Assembly (NCBI RefSeq): GCF_024347095.1 | Contig: NZ_AP024904.1 | Span: 987,039-1,051,038 of the forward strand | Direction of reading: 5' to 3' | Source of the DNA: Vibrio rhizosphaerae | GTDB lineage: Bacteria > Pseudomonadota > Gammaproteobacteria > Enterobacterales > Vibrionaceae | Length of the DNA stretch: 64,000 nucleotides | Shown here: positions 1 through 10,232 of the stretch, in pieces | Position numbering within the stretch: the first letter of the stretch is position 1 | How the letters are laid out: every line of letters begins with the position of its first letter | Translations under genes and position numbers: made by a program | The notes under the pieces: model-generated | The model's input: only the letters and a program-made list of their open reading frames with translations | What the model was told of the DNA's origin: nothing | The model's database searches: none

Positions 1-99
1 GACCTCAAAATACGGGGTTCCACGGTTCTCCCGATCACGGTGACTTGAGCGTCATGCTATCAGTTTATTTATTATTCTTGTACGAAAAGGAATCTCAAA

Positions 100-930
100 A
101 TGGAACAGCTTATTCGCGAGGAAATGCGCGTCCAACCCACCATCAATCCTGAGTATGAAATCGAGCGTCGTGTCGACTTTATCAAGCGCAAACTGACTGA
201 ATCCGGTTGTCAATCTCTGGTCCTCGGTATCAGTGGCGGGATTGACTCCGCAACGTGTGGGCGCTTGGCGCAGCTGGCAGTGAATCAACTCAATGAAGAA
301 CAGCCAAATACGCCGTATCAATTTATCGCGGTCAGACTGCCCTATGGTGAACAGAAAGATGAAGATGAGGCGCAACTTTCTATCGCCTTCATTGAACCGA
401 GTCATGCTGTTGCTGTGAATATTAAAGCAGGTGTTGACGGACTCCATGCTGCATCTCATCAGGCGCTGGCAGGCACTGGCTTACTCCCGGAAGATCATGC
501 GCAACTCGATTTCGTGAAAGGTAATGTCAAAGCCCGTGCGCGGATGATTGCCCAATACGAAATTGCAGGTTATGTGCGTGGTCTTGTGCTCGGCACCGAC
601 CACTCTGCCGAAAATATTACCGGTTTTTACACCAAGTTCGGTGACGGTGCATGTGACCTCGCCCCTCTGTTCGGATTAAACAAGCGTCAGGTTCGTCAGG
701 TCGCTGCTACGCTGGGCGCACCTGATGTGTTGGTCAACAAAGTACCAACCGCGGACTTGGAAGAACTGGCACCACAAAAAGCCGATGAAGCGGCCCTGAA
801 TCTGACCTACGATCAAATTGATGATTTTCTGGAAGGAAAGCCTGTCCCTCAGAGTGTTGTCGATCGACTCGTCGCAATCTATCAGGCCACTCAGCACAAA
901 CGTCAGCCGATTCCGACAATTTACGACTAA
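100..930 (+). CDS. nadE: NH3-dependent NAD+ synthetase
   Basis: This cytoplasmic enzyme makes NAD+ from deamido-NAD+ (nicotinate adenine dinucleotide), ATP and ammonia, the last step of NAD synthesis. The 276-residue length is that of the short ammonia-dependent NadE form, with no glutaminase domain. The N-type ATP pyrophosphatase P-loop LGISGGIDS is seen near residues 42-50. A second conserved block, [26 protein letters not shown] in family terms, lies near residues 166-190. The ATG at 100 follows a good ribosome-binding site (AAGGAA, 87-92). It stands alone, with the window edge 99 bases upstream. Family identity is firm. Confidence 0.96.
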   Translation: MEQLIREEMRVQPTINPEYEIERRVDFIKRKLTESGCQSLVLGISGGIDSATCGRLAQLAVNQLNEEQPNTPYQFIAVRLPYGEQKDEDEAQLSIAFIEPSHAVAVNIKAGVDGLHAASHQALAGTGLLPEDHAQLDFVKGNVKARARMIAQYEIAGYVRGLVLGTDHSAENITGFYTKFGDGACDLAPLFGLNKRQVRQVAATLGAPDVLVNKVPTADLEELAPQKADEAALNLTYDQIDDFLEGKPVPQSVVDRLVAIYQATQHKRQPIPTIYD

Positions 931-964
931 TCCTTTCCCCACGCTTCATGGTGGGAAACACTGA

Positions 965-1003
965 GGTTGTGGAAAATCAATGATGACTCGATTTTCCACA
1001 ACC
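965..1003. repeat. Perfect inverted repeat after nadE
   Basis: GGTTGTGGAAAATC (965-978) pairs perfectly with 990-1003 across an 11-base loop, 35 bases after the nadE stop. There is no T-run, so it is not a classical terminator on the plus strand. A weaker hairpin (CCCCAC/GTGGG, about 938-955) lies just before it. It may protect the 3' end of the nadE mRNA. Confidence 0.6.
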
Positions 1004-1190
1004 GATTAGCATATCCCGCTCATGAATTACCCACCAATCTGCACTGCGATCACATTCTTATCTCATAATGTGAGTTCTATCCTATCGCGTAACACTTCTG
1101 AAAAAACGACGAGTGAATATGATTATCGTCAATACTTTTTTTACCGTATCGATGATGATGAAGTAACGAATTGTTATAGGAGTTTGCAAT

Positions 1191-2519
1191 ATGTTGTATA
1201 TGGAATTTTTGTTCCTATTATTAATGCTTTACATTGGCTCCCGGTACGGCGGTATCGGCTTAGGGGTCGTGTCCGGTATTGGTTTGGTGATTGAAGTCTT
1301 CATCTTCAAAATGCCACCGACCTCACCACCGATCACGGTGATGCTGATCATCTTAGCCGTGGTGACCTGTGCATCGATCCTTGAAGCTGCCGGCGGCTTG
1401 AAATACATGCTTCAGATTGCCGAACGGCTGCTACGGAAAAATCCTAAACGTGTCACACTCATCGCGCCGTTCGTCACTTATACCATGACGTTCATGCTGG
1501 GTACCGGCCATGCCGTCTACTCCATCATGCCAATCATTGGTGATGTCGCACTGAAAAATGGCATTCGGCCAGAACGCCCGATGGCGGCAGCATCAGTCGC
1601 GTCACAAGTGGCAATCACCGCATCTCCGATTTCAGCGGCAGTGGTTTATTATCTGGCCCAGCTAGTCAATGTTCAGTCCAATATCACGCTCCTTTCTATT
1701 TTGATGGTGACGGTGCCAGCCACACTTTGCGGAACACTTGCTATGTCGCTGTACAGCCTCAGACGCGGAAAAGAGCTGCAAGACGATCCTGACTATCAGG
1801 CCCGCCTGAAAGATCCGGTCTGGAAAGAAGAGATCCGCAATACGACCGCCACCACGCTCAACGAAACACTTCCTGCGAAAGCAAGAAACTCGGTATTACT
1901 CTTTATTGGAGCGATCCTGTGTATTGTTCTGATTGCGATGGTGCCTGAGATCAGAACCATCAGCGAAGGCGCAAAACCGATCAGTATGGCCGTCGTGATC
2001 CAGATGATGATGCTCTGCTTTGGCGGGATTATTCTGCTGGTGACGAAAACCAATCCGAAAAGTGTGCCTGACGGCGTGGTGTTTAAATCTGGGATGGTAG
2101 CCGCAATTGCGATCTTCGGGATTGCGTGGATGTCAGATACTTATTTCAAATACGCAATGCCGCAATTCAAATCGGGGATTGTTGAAATGGTTCAGTTATA
2201 TCCCTGGACCTTCGCTCTGGCGCTCTTCATCGTTTCGGTCGTGGTCAATTCTCAAGCTGCAACCGCACGGATGATGCTGCCTGTCGGGCTGGCACTCGGT
2301 TTAAGCCCCGCCCTGTTAATCGGCCTGATGCCGGCAGTTTACGGCTACTTCTTTATCCCGAATTATCCGTCAGATATTGCCACCGTCAACTTTGATGTGT
2401 CTGGCACGACAAAAATCGGGAAATGGTACTTCAACCACTCGTTTATGTCGGTCGGCCTTATTGCTGTTGTGACTGGCTGTATTGTCGGCTATCTGCTCGC
2501 ACAAGTGGTCATTGGCTAA
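1191..2519 (+). CDS. Anaerobic C4-dicarboxylate transporter, DcuA/DcuB family
   Basis: A 442-residue inner-membrane carrier of the DcuA/DcuB family, which exchanges or takes up C4-dicarboxylates such as fumarate, succinate, malate or aspartate. The N-terminal pattern (GGIGLG, then a PP.TVML segment, then AAGGLKYMLQIAERLLRKNPK near residues 66-86) and GTGHAVYSIMPIIGDVALKNGIRPERP are family hallmarks, and about ten hydrophobic segments follow. The ATG at 1191 has TAGGAG 9 bases upstream. Fumarate-respiration versus aerobic roles (DcuB versus DcuA) cannot be told from sequence alone. No sensor kinase or fumarase lies next to it. Confidence 0.9.
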   Translation: MLYMEFLFLLLMLYIGSRYGGIGLGVVSGIGLVIEVFIFKMPPTSPPITVMLIILAVVTCASILEAAGGLKYMLQIAERLLRKNPKRVTLIAPFVTYTMTFMLGTGHAVYSIMPIIGDVALKNGIRPERPMAAASVASQVAITASPISAAVVYYLAQLVNVQSNITLLSILMVTVPATLCGTLAMSLYSLRRGKELQDDPDYQARLKDPVWKEEIRNTTATTLNETLPAKARNSVLLFIGAILCIVLIAMVPEIRTISEGAKPISMAVVIQMMMLCFGGIILLVTKTNPKSVPDGVVFKSGMVAAIAIFGIAWMSDTYFKYAMPQFKSGIVEMVQLYPWTFALALFIVSVVVNSQAATARMMLPVGLALGLSPALLIGLMPAVYGYFFIPNYPSDIATVNFDVSGTTKIGKWYFNHSFMSVGLIAVVTGCIVGYLLAQVVIG

Positions 2520-2569
2520 ATTCAGCCCCGCGTAAACAATCACCCTTCTTTTGGTGATGAGTTGCTAAA

Positions 2570-2597
2570 AATCAGCCCCTATCTCGAGGGGCTGATT
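2570..2597 (-). terminator. Terminator of the carbonic anhydrase gene
   Basis: AATCAGCCCCT (2570-2580) pairs with AGGGGCTGATT (2587-2597) over a 6-base loop. Read on the minus strand the stem is followed by a T-run, as expected for an intrinsic terminator of the gene ending at 2640. It may also stop reading from the dicarboxylate carrier gene. Confidence 0.75.
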
Positions 2598-2639
2598 GAT
2601 GATGACAGCATTAATTCGATCGCACGATGACTGATCCCG

Positions 2640-3353
2640 CTATTTTTCATCCATGACTATACGGGCATTGCGTGCCTGAACAGGACGATTATTGTGCCCC
2701 ATGACCGAAGTCAGCGCATTTTCCTGCCCAGTCGACAGCGTCTTTGACTGCTTCATTACAAACCAACGCACACCTTCACTACATGGTGGGGTGGTGAGCG
2801 ATCCATTGAAACGATAATATTTTTGAGTGGTCGGCAATAAATCTTTCACAGGGAAAGAAACCGCCACCGTATCGCCTTTTTTCGGTAATCGCTGTGTCAA
2901 CTGAGCTAACTCGTGATCGGCGGCCCCGAGGTCAAACATCACGGCAACGACAGCCAGATTGCCATCACGATCCTGATTGACAAAATGAGCTTCCAAGGGA
3001 TATTGATGACTCTTAATTAAGTTTTCGGAAGGGGTATGAAAGTGGAATTGCTTCAGTTCAAACTGAGTCCCATCAACGGTCAGAGTATTATTGCCTGTCA
3101 CAGTCGCCTGTAACGTATGACCATTGTTGGTTACAGCGGTCACTTGCCCCTGATACGCGATGGCCAAAGGCTTCAGATCGGATGTGACCGTATCCGTCAA
3201 ATTAATCGGACTCTGGTTTTTCCCTGTCTCACAAATCTTAGACACATGTCCCCAGTGGTCCGGACCATTTTCCCCGGTATATCCCCATTCTGAAGCCTGT
3301 GTCATAGCGGAAAAGAAAGCACCCACTGACATTGCTAATATAATTTTTTTCAT
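2640..3353 (-). CDS. Periplasmic alpha-carbonic anhydrase
   Basis: A zinc enzyme interconverting CO2 and bicarbonate, 237 residues. The N terminus (MKKIILAMSVGAFFSAMTQA) is a Sec signal peptide, so the enzyme acts in the periplasm. Zinc histidines are visible in FHFHTPSEN (about residues 104-112) and EAHFV (about 122-126). NQSPINL near the N terminus and TTPPCSEGVRWFV near residue 187 are alpha-class landmarks. It is monocistronic on the minus strand, with its own terminator and an adjacent XRE regulator gene upstream in the same direction; no functional link can be shown. Confidence 0.95.
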   Translation of the reverse strand: MKKIILAMSVGAFFSAMTQASEWGYTGENGPDHWGHVSKICETGKNQSPINLTDTVTSDLKPLAIAYQGQVTAVTNNGHTLQATVTGNNTLTVDGTQFELKQFHFHTPSENLIKSHQYPLEAHFVNQDRDGNLAVVAVMFDLGAADHELAQLTQRLPKKGDTVAVSFPVKDLLPTTQKYYRFNGSLTTPPCSEGVRWFVMKQSKTLSTGQENALTSVMGHNNRPVQARNARIVMDEK

Positions 3354-3455
3354 TGTCTCTCCATGTGATAACGGATATCGCTATTTTTTATTTATTGAGC
3401 AAATAATTGTTTAGTTATCAAAGACAAGACTGAAAGTGCCTTATCAGTTTTGAGT

Positions 3456-3803
3456 CTATCTCACCATACTCCGGTACTCAATCACGACTTGATTACCATC
3501 CACATAAACCGAATCAATATCACCATCGATGATCACTCGATTAACCAGTTTGACTTGTTGTTGGCCTTCTCGCTGTTGTTTGATGAGGCTGGGCATAAAC
3601 AGGTAGGGATCGACATGAAGATGTCGACAGAATGATTGGACAAATTGCTGCGTCAGGGGTTCACGCCCCCGCAAAATGTTAGACAGTTGGATTTGGGTCA
3701 GCCCCAACTGCTTCGCCACTTCCATTTGTGTCAGATGCATCCTCGCTTTTTGCGACATCCAGACATGATAAAGTGCTTCAAGGTCGTCTTTTGTATAGGT
3801 CAT
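3456..3803 (-). CDS. Small XRE-type helix-turn-helix regulator
   Basis: A 115-residue DNA-binding protein. The segment MHLTQMEVAKQLGLTQIQLSNILRG near residues 24-48 is a Cro/C1-type helix-turn-helix; after it, LTQQFVQSFCRHLHVDPYLFMPSL completes the domain. The acidic C-terminal tail is not recognised. The start at 3803 was preferred over an in-frame one at 3836 because GAGGAG stands just upstream of it. Its target is unknown. The carbonic anhydrase gene lies downstream in the same direction, about 100 bases away, so co-transcription is possible. Confidence 0.8.
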   Translation of the reverse strand: MTYTKDDLEALYHVWMSQKARMHLTQMEVAKQLGLTQIQLSNILRGREPLTQQFVQSFCRHLHVDPYLFMPSLIKQQREGQQQVKLVNRVIIDGDIDSVYVDGNQVVIEYRSMVR

Positions 3804-3948
3804 GAAGGGATCTCCTCTAAGGACGTTATCAACCACCGGGGGTGGTCAACAACGACTGATATGATGAATCCCGACAACATGACAGATGTGTATGCGTGAT
3901 GTGTCAACCAATCGTCATGATTGATTCACGAAACGACGCTTGAAGAAA

Positions 3949-4806
3949 CTACTCCTGAGAAGGGGCAACCAATAAGCTATCAAACGTCTTATGCCCGTGT
4001 AGTCCTTCAAAGTCTGATTCTTCAGCAATAAATTCCCGGAGTGAAGGACTGAGATCGACGGCGAGCTGAAGATCAATAATCGCTTGTTCTTCCGCCCCCA
4101 AGCGGGCATAGGCACAAGCGCGTTGATAAAGTGCCGGACCGTTGGTTTCATCAAGCTCCAACACGCGGTTACATAAGCTCATCGCCCAGTGATATTCTTT
4201 CATTTCCATCACAGCGTCGGCTTTATAGGTCAACGCTTCTAAGTCTCCCGGACGGATTTTCAGAATTTCATCATAAACTTCCACGCGTTGTTCTGGTGTC
4301 TGCACACTCTGAGCTCTGAGCCACAAGTTGTGAATCTCATTGATAATCTCAATCTCACGGTTATTTTCGGTGATAATGCGCGTTTTACGCTTCAAATCAC
4401 GCTCCAAGGCCAAGAATTTTTTCTCATAATCTTGGGCAATCTTATTTAAGCGCTTATCGGCCAGCTCCCGCGTGTTGGTCTTCACCTCTTTCAATGAATG
4501 CCAGCCAAATAAGGCGATCAATGACGCCGCAGCCGCAATGATGTAAAAGAAATAAGTGACCGTAACATTGGCATAATTCATTGATTTATCGGCAACGCTC
4601 AGTTCCCGATCTGTTATCTGAATCGTCAAACGGCGCTCCAGATCTTGCTGATCTTGTCTGAGCGATTTCAGCTCATCCAGAATATAACGCTCGATGAGCG
4701 GGCGATCCAAGATATCAGTTTGTGAGTATTTCTGTTCCGGCTCTGCAACGGCAGTTTTCAGAAAAAGAGACAGTATCATTGCAACCATCAGTATAATTTT
4801 TAACAC
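3949..4806 (-). CDS. Membrane-anchored TPR protein of unknown function
   Basis: A 285-residue protein. An N-terminal hydrophobic segment (residues 1-21, ending TAVA) looks like a signal peptide or signal anchor. A second hydrophobic segment (about residues 80-102, VTVTYFFYIIAAAASLIALFGW) is a transmembrane helix, followed by a charged coiled coil (about 105-155). The C-terminal half holds two or three tetratricopeptide repeats (PGDLEALTYKADAVMEMKEY and NGPALYQRACAYARLGAEEQ in pattern). I infer a periplasmic N-terminal part and cytoplasmic TPRs that bind a partner. No enzyme motif is seen. It stands alone, divergent from proV. Confidence 0.7.
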   Translation of the reverse strand: MLKIILMVAMILSLFLKTAVAEPEQKYSQTDILDRPLIERYILDELKSLRQDQQDLERRLTIQITDRELSVADKSMNYANVTVTYFFYIIAAAASLIALFGWHSLKEVKTNTRELADKRLNKIAQDYEKKFLALERDLKRKTRIITENNREIEIINEIHNLWLRAQSVQTPEQRVEVYDEILKIRPGDLEALTYKADAVMEMKEYHWAMSLCNRVLELDETNGPALYQRACAYARLGAEEQAIIDLQLAVDLSPSLREFIAEESDFEGLHGHKTFDSLLVAPSQE

Positions 4807-5094
4807 AGCAGACCCCTTCTTTTAAATACCACTTCTGTTTCACACAACAAGCGTTCCCCATTGTCTAATGAAATACAGCACGAAACAATCCACAAGAGGT
4901 AAAAAAATAATTTATTTGTGTACAAACAAACCCACAAAAACATGAAAAATAACAAAAATATATATTCTTTAATAATCAATAAATTACAACAAATAAAAAT
5001 ACACAGATCACAGAAATGCTTGATTTATATCCAATAAATGTTTAGAGTACAAAACATAGAACAGTTAATTTTACAACAACGTAGGTCGTGATGA

Positions 5095-6282
5095 ATGGAA
5101 GCTATATTAGAAGTAAAAGAGCTTTACAAAATATTCGGAGAGTCCGTTGACACAGCTTTTCCTTTAATGGAAAAGGGGCTGGATAAAGATCAAATTTTTG
5201 AAAAAACAGGCCTCACTGTCGGTGTCAAAAATGTTTCTCTCTCAATTCAAGAAGGTGAAATCTTCGTCATCATGGGGCTTTCCGGCTCTGGCAAATCAAC
5301 ACTGGTTCGGTTATTGAACCGGTTAATTGAACCCACCCAAGGCAGCGTCTTGCTCAAGGGCCGGGATATTGCTCGCATCTCCGCTAAGGATCTCTGTGAA
5401 GTCCGGCGTAAACAGATTTCAATGGTTTTCCAGAATTTTGCACTGATGCCACACATGACGGTGATCGACAATACTGCATTTGGCTTAGAGTTGGCGGGGA
5501 TCGATAAACCAACCCGCTACCAACGTGCAAAAGAAGCTTTATCGCGTGTTGGACTGGAAGCATATGTAGACTCTTATCCGGATGAACTTTCAGGCGGGAT
5601 GAAGCAACGGGTGGGGCTGGCCCGGGCACTCACCAATGATCCTGACATTCTCTTAATGGACGAAGCATTTTCAGCTCTTGACCCGCTGATTCGTACCGAG
5701 ATGCAAGATGAACTGATCCGGCTACAAAACGACGATAAACGCACGATTGTCTTTATCTCTCATGATTTGGATGAAGCGATGCGTATCGGTGATCGGATTG
5801 CCATTATGCAAGATGGTGAAGTCGTTCAGGTCGGTACCCCGGATGACATTTTGCACAACCCGGCCAACGACTATGTCAGCTCTTTCTTCCGTGGGGTGAA
5901 TGTTGCAAACATTCTCACTGCTAAAGATATTGCCCGCAGAAAAACGGCAACGGTTCTGAAAAAGCATGACAACGACGGACCGGCAGCGGCACTGCAACTG
6001 TTACTCGATAATGATAAAGAGTTCGGGATTGTGGTTGACCGCGGCAATACCTATGCAGGTGTCGTGTCTCTCGACTCGCTGAAAGAAGCTCAGAAACAGC
6101 GGAGTTCTCTCAACAGCGCTCTCTTACAAGACGCCATACATGTTCATGCCGATACGCCAATCAGTGAATTGATCGGTCAGGTTGCGACCATTCCTTACGC
6201 ACTTCCCGTGATCGATGACAACAATTGCTATTTGGGCGTTATCAGTAAATCCCGATTACTTCAGACTTTAGACAGAGAATAA
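5095..6282 (+). CDS. proV: Glycine betaine/proline ABC transporter ATPase
   Basis: The ATP-binding subunit of an osmoprotectant importer of the ProU type, 395 residues. Walker [10 protein letters not shown] is near residues 61-69, the signature LSGGMKQR near 164-171, and Walker [14 protein letters not shown] near 183-195. Two CBS domains follow (about residues 275-395), which in relatives sense ionic strength. It is the first gene of proV-proW-proX; proW begins 4 bases after its stop. The upstream 288 bases are very AT-rich, as is common for salt-induced promoters, though I did not identify a definite promoter. Confidence 0.96.
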   Translation: MEAILEVKELYKIFGESVDTAFPLMEKGLDKDQIFEKTGLTVGVKNVSLSIQEGEIFVIMGLSGSGKSTLVRLLNRLIEPTQGSVLLKGRDIARISAKDLCEVRRKQISMVFQNFALMPHMTVIDNTAFGLELAGIDKPTRYQRAKEALSRVGLEAYVDSYPDELSGGMKQRVGLARALTNDPDILLMDEAFSALDPLIRTEMQDELIRLQNDDKRTIVFISHDLDEAMRIGDRIAIMQDGEVVQVGTPDDILHNPANDYVSSFFRGVNVANILTAKDIARRKTATVLKKHDNDGPAAALQLLLDNDKEFGIVVDRGNTYAGVVSLDSLKEAQKQRSSLNSALLQDAIHVHADTPISELIGQVATIPYALPVIDDNNCYLGVISKSRLLQTLDRE

Positions 6283-6286
6283 TATT

Positions 6287-7294
6287 ATGGCAATGGAATC
6301 CACACAAAGCGTTGACCCTTGGGCGACAAGCACCACAACGAATAGTGACTGGTTAAATGCCAGCACACCACCACCAGAAACCTTTCACTGGTTACATCCA
6401 TTTAAAGATGCACTGATCCCGTTTGATCATTGGGTCGAAACCGCACTCAACTGGCTCGTGGCACATGGCCGCCCGCTGTTTCAGGCGATTCGCATTCCGA
6501 TCGATCTGATTCTCAGTTCATTTCAAACCGCGCTGGTCTCGACACCGGCACCAATCATGTTAGTCCTGCTATTTCTGCTGGCTTGGCAGATGGCAGGGCT
6601 GCGCATGGGCATCATCTCACTGGTATCATTGATCGTCATCGGTCTGATCGGCGCTTGGAACGGCGCAATGGTAACGCTTGCATTGGTGATGACCTCGGTC
6701 TTTTTCTGCCTGCTGTTAGGGCTACCGCTCGGCATTTGGTTAGCCCGCAATCAGATGGCCGCGAAAGTGATTCGACCCGTTCTGGATGCCATGCAGACCA
6801 CACCGGCATTTGTGTATCTGGTACCGATTGTGATGTTGTTCGGGATCGGGAATGTCCCCGGGGTTGTCGTGACCATCATCTTTGCGCTGCCACCGATTGT
6901 ACGACTGACGATTCTCGGTATTCAACAAGTCCCCGATGATTTGATTGAGGCCGGCCACGCCTTCGGGGCAAGTCCGAAACAGATGCTATACCGCATTCAG
7001 TTACCTCTGGCAATGCCATCAATCATGGCTGGGGTGAACCAAACACTGATGCTCTCGCTGTCTATGGTCGTCATCGCATCCATGATTGCCGTTGGCGGAC
7101 TGGGACAGACCGTATTACGGGGCATCGGCCGACTCGATATGGGTATGGCTGCGGTCGGTGGAATGGGGATCGTGATTCTTGCCATTTTGCTGGATCGCAT
7201 CACTCAAACGATCGGTGTAACCACCCGGGATAACAAGACTCGCTGGTATCACGCAGGTCCTGCCGGTTTCATTTGGCGCCTAGTGGCGAAATAA
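6287..7294 (+). CDS. proW: Glycine betaine/proline ABC transporter permease
   Basis: The membrane subunit of the ProU-type importer, 335 residues. A roughly 50-residue hydrophilic N-terminal tail precedes the membrane helices, as in ProW. The binding-protein-dependent permease EAA-loop is visible as [24 protein letters not shown] (about residues 222-245). The ATG at 6287 lies 4 bases after proV, giving translational coupling. A 169-base spacer with two hairpins separates it from proX. Confidence 0.96.
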   Translation: MAMESTQSVDPWATSTTTNSDWLNASTPPPETFHWLHPFKDALIPFDHWVETALNWLVAHGRPLFQAIRIPIDLILSSFQTALVSTPAPIMLVLLFLLAWQMAGLRMGIISLVSLIVIGLIGAWNGAMVTLALVMTSVFFCLLLGLPLGIWLARNQMAAKVIRPVLDAMQTTPAFVYLVPIVMLFGIGNVPGVVVTIIFALPPIVRLTILGIQQVPDDLIEAGHAFGASPKQMLYRIQLPLAMPSIMAGVNQTLMLSLSMVVIASMIAVGGLGQTVLRGIGRLDMGMAAVGGMGIVILAILLDRITQTIGVTTRDNKTRWYHAGPAGFIWRLVAK

Positions 7295-7317
7295 GCGCAC
7301 CACCGCAGGAAATTACA

Positions 7318-7360
7318 GCCAATCAGTCACAGGACACCAACGCGCCTGTTTCTGATTGGC
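7318..7360 (+). promoter_or_regulatory. Intercistronic stem-loop between proW and proX
   Basis: GCCAATCAG (7318-7326) pairs with CTGATTGGC (7352-7360), and the inner ACAGG/CCTGT extends the stem past a 2-base mismatch. There is no T-run, so it is unlikely to stop transcription fully. It could stabilise the 3' end of the proVW message or partly attenuate read-through into proX. Confidence 0.6.
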
Positions 7361-7416
7361 CGACAATAGAACCGAACCTTCAAAATGAAGTGTATCGCAT
7401 GGTTCTTTTCCTTAAA

Positions 7417-7430
7417 GCCCGAATTCGGGC
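7417..7430. repeat. 14-bp palindrome upstream of proX
   Basis: GCCCGAATTCGGGC is a perfect palindrome, 33 bases before the proX start. It may be a second hairpin in the intercistronic leader or a protein-binding site. Confidence 0.55.
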
Positions 7431-7463
7431 ATTGATAAGCTCACCTACATAAGGAAATCAGAT

Positions 7464-8471
7464 ATGAAATATACACGGAGAATGTTGATCACTGCCGGTA
7501 TGGTATTATCAACGTGTCAGGCCTCACTGGCTTTTGCTGATGATTTACCCGGCAAAGGCATTACTGTTCAACCGGTTCAATCTACCGTCGCAGAGGAAAC
7601 CTTTCAGACACTCATTGTCAACAAAGCGATGGAAGCATTAGGCTACAAGGTCTTACCGACCAAAGAAGTCGATTACAATGTCGGCTATACCTCCATTGCC
7701 AAAGGAGATGCAACCTACCTTGCTGTCGGTTGGTTCCCACTGCATAGCAACAAATATGAAAAAGCCGGGGGAGATGATGCCTTCTATGTTTCCGGTGACT
7801 ACATTTCAGGTGCCGCACAAGGGTATCTCATTGATAAAAAAACCGCAGAGAAATATGGCATCACCAATATTGCGCAACTCAAAGATCCGAAACTGGCCAA
7901 ACTGTTCGATACCAATGATGATGGTAAAGCGGATCTGACCGGATGTAATCCCGGCTGGGGATGTGAAAGCGTAGTTGAACACCAGATGGATGCATTTGGC
8001 TTACGTAAAACCGTCACCCACAATCAGGGGAAATATTCGGCACTGATCGCAGACACCATCGCTCGTTATCGCAAAGGTCAGCCCATTCTTTACTACACAT
8101 GGACCCCTTATTGGGTCAGTGGTGTTTTGGTTCCGGGCAAAGATGTAGTCTGGCTTGAAGTTCCATTCTCATCACTCCCCGGAAATCGGAAAAATATCGA
8201 TACCAGCCTGCCTAATGGTAAAAACTATGGGTTTGAGATGAACTCGATGCGCATTGTCGCTAACAAAAAGTTCGCTCACGATAACCCGGCGGCAGCTAAA
8301 CTTTTCTCAGTGATGAAGCTCAACATCAATGACGTCAGTGCGGAAAATATGATGATGAGTAAAGGGAAAAACAGTCCGGCAGATATTGAAGCCCATGCCA
8401 ATGGCTGGATCAAAGCACACCAGAAATTATTTAACTCTTGGATCGCACAAGCAAAAGCGGCTGCCAAATAA
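7464..8471 (+). CDS. proX: Glycine betaine/proline-binding periplasmic protein
   Basis: The periplasmic binding protein for the ProVW importer, 335 residues, of the OpuAC/ProX family. The N terminus (about residues 1-25, ending LAFADD) is a Sec signal peptide. The family pattern [22 protein letters not shown] (about residues 73-94) and later tryptophan-containing segments (YTWTPYWV near 213) form the aromatic ligand cage in relatives. GGAAAT-type ribosome-binding site at 7452-7457. Being last in the operon and behind a stem-loop, it may be made at a different level from proVW. Confidence 0.95.
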   Translation: MKYTRRMLITAGMVLSTCQASLAFADDLPGKGITVQPVQSTVAEETFQTLIVNKAMEALGYKVLPTKEVDYNVGYTSIAKGDATYLAVGWFPLHSNKYEKAGGDDAFYVSGDYISGAAQGYLIDKKTAEKYGITNIAQLKDPKLAKLFDTNDDGKADLTGCNPGWGCESVVEHQMDAFGLRKTVTHNQGKYSALIADTIARYRKGQPILYYTWTPYWVSGVLVPGKDVVWLEVPFSSLPGNRKNIDTSLPNGKNYGFEMNSMRIVANKKFAHDNPAAAKLFSVMKLNINDVSAENMMMSKGKNSPADIEAHANGWIKAHQKLFNSWIAQAKAAAK

Positions 8472-8523
8472 CCACAGGCACGACGATTTAGTGATGAATC
8501 GTCGCTCATAACGAGCCGTTTCC

Positions 8524-8565
8524 AACCCTCGACCGGACATTCTCAAGACCTGTCGAGGGTTTTTT
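8524..8565 (+). terminator. Intrinsic terminator of proVWX
   Basis: CCCTCGAC pairs with GTCGAGGG across an 18-base loop and is followed by six T (8560-8565). Confidence 0.85.
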
Positions 8566-8795
8566 AATGGATTCTCCCAGAATCTCTGCACTTCCCTTTG
8601 ATTTTTGTTTCTGCTGTTTTTATTCTTGAGTATCATAGACATCCAAATCACCGCAAGATGCCGGATTCAGCGTATCTTAAGACCACATATACAGGCAGCG
8701 TTTCGTCTCCATCGATATCTCATAACAACGCGACCTGATGCAGATCTTTTTTGATGCAATATGGTGTTCTGAATGCATTCTCGGAGTGAAAAAAA
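8566..8795. other. Leader region of mgtE
   Basis: About 230 bases separate the proX terminator from the mgtE start. I see no small ORF with a good ribosome-binding site and no recognised magnesium riboswitch. Only a weak inverted repeat around 8751-8779 (GATGCA...TGCATTC) was noted. Confidence 0.3.
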
Positions 8796-10142
8796 TTGAG
8801 CGATCAAAAAGATTTATCCCTGTTTATTGAATCATTGACACAAGCCGATGATATTGACCAGTCGAAACAACTGACTTCATATCTGAATCAGGGAATGGAT
8901 TCAGATACTGTCGCTCGCTTACTTGAGGCATTAAAAGTAGAACAACGGGTCAGGCTCTGGCGGGCTTTACCCCTTGAATTACATATTCCTGTTTTAACGG
9001 AAATGCGCTCAGAAGCCCGGATTTCGGTGATTGAGAGCCTGACACCGACTGAGCTGAAATTAATCCTCACAAAACTGGATAACCTCTCCCTGCTGGAATG
9101 GGAAGATTCACTGCCAGATGACATCATCAGTGAAGCACTGCAATTAATCAGCCGGGATGAATTAGAGCTTTATGATCAAGCCAACCAGTACGATGACAAC
9201 CAGCTGGGTCACTGGGCTGATCGTAAAGTGTTTACCTTACCGTTCAATATTCGGGTCAGCCGGGCCCGAGTCTTGTTAGATAAATATCAGGATGGCCCGA
9301 CACCTTATATTTATCTGATCAATAAGGATAAAAAGTTTCGCGGCCTGATCAGTTCTGCTGATTTACTGACCGCAGAACCTTCAGCGACCTTGAGTTCACT
9401 GAATAAAACCAATCTCACCCAGCTCAAAGCAACTTCACCGCTGTCAGAAGCCGTCAGTGCCCTTGAGCATTCAGAATATCCGACCCTCCCCGTTCTGGGT
9501 GACTACGGCATCTTAATCGGTGCGGTTGACTGGCAATTTACGCTCAGTGTTCAAAGAGAGATTTACGAAGCCCGCCTGATGGCAGGGACCGGTATTCATG
9601 AAGGGGATGACTTGTTTGCCCCCGTTTTCAAAGGGGCACAAAAGCGGGGGGTATGGCTGGGAATCAATCTGCTCACTGCGATTTTGGCTTCTATCACAAT
9701 TGGATTATTTGAAAATGTCATCGCGCAGGTCGTTGCACTGGCTGTTTTGATGCCCATCGTTGCCTCGATGGGCGGCATTGCAGGCAGTCAAACCCTCACA
9801 TTAATGGTCCGGGCGATGGCTTTAAACCAAATCACATCGGGCAACCGCTGGACTTTCCTGAAAAATGAATTGGGGATAGGCGCATTTAATGGCCTGTTTT
9901 GGGCATTGATTATCGGTGCGATCACTGGCCTGTGGTATCAGTCACCGGGATTGGGCATGACGATTGCCTTCGCCATTGTTGTCAATATTGCGACAGCCGG
10001 GTTGTGTGGGGTTTTAATCCCGATACTGCTGGACAAACTCAAGTTGGATCCGGCACTGGCAGGCTCAGTCATCCTGACAACTGTCACCGATGTGGTCGGC
10101 TTTTTTGCTTTTCTGGGAACAGCAGGGGCAATCTTACTCTAA
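8796..10142 (+). CDS. mgtE: Magnesium transporter MgtE
   Basis: A 448-residue homodimeric Mg2+ channel of the inner membrane. It shows the standard layout: an N-terminal superhelical domain (about 1-130), two CBS domains (about 140-260) that bind Mg2+ and gate the pore, and five transmembrane helices (about 285-448). The pore-motif region GIAGSQTLTLMVRAMA (about 328-343) is present. The start is TTG at 8796 with CGGAG 10 bases upstream; there is no better ATG. It is monocistronic, with a hairpin after the stop. Confidence 0.93.
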   Translation: MSDQKDLSLFIESLTQADDIDQSKQLTSYLNQGMDSDTVARLLEALKVEQRVRLWRALPLELHIPVLTEMRSEARISVIESLTPTELKLILTKLDNLSLLEWEDSLPDDIISEALQLISRDELELYDQANQYDDNQLGHWADRKVFTLPFNIRVSRARVLLDKYQDGPTPYIYLINKDKKFRGLISSADLLTAEPSATLSSLNKTNLTQLKATSPLSEAVSALEHSEYPTLPVLGDYGILIGAVDWQFTLSVQREIYEARLMAGTGIHEGDDLFAPVFKGAQKRGVWLGINLLTAILASITIGLFENVIAQVVALAVLMPIVASMGGIAGSQTLTLMVRAMALNQITSGNRWTFLKNELGIGAFNGLFWALIIGAITGLWYQSPGLGMTIAFAIVVNIATAGLCGVLIPILLDKLKLDPALAGSVILTTVTDVVGFFAFLGTAGAILL

Positions 10143-10145
10143 GAG

Positions 10146-10170
10146 ACCGTCTTCCCGAGGACGGTTTTCT
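10146..10170 (+). terminator. Probable terminator of mgtE
   Basis: ACCGTC pairs with GACGGT over an 8-base loop, followed by TTTTCT, 3 bases after the mgtE stop. Confidence 0.65.
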
Positions 10171-10232
10171 CAAGGGCTGTGAACTCAACCCTCCTCCCGT
10201 TTGCATGGCATGGTTATGGCAGCACAGCGGCC

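Noticed and set aside
1022..1294. Open frame ahead of the dicarboxylate carrier gene
   Set aside because: It overlaps the start of the carrier in another frame and has no family likeness; the carrier's own start is well supported.
8566..8795. Magnesium riboswitch ahead of mgtE
   Set aside because: No M-box or mgtA-type leader landmark was found; only a weak repeat is present.
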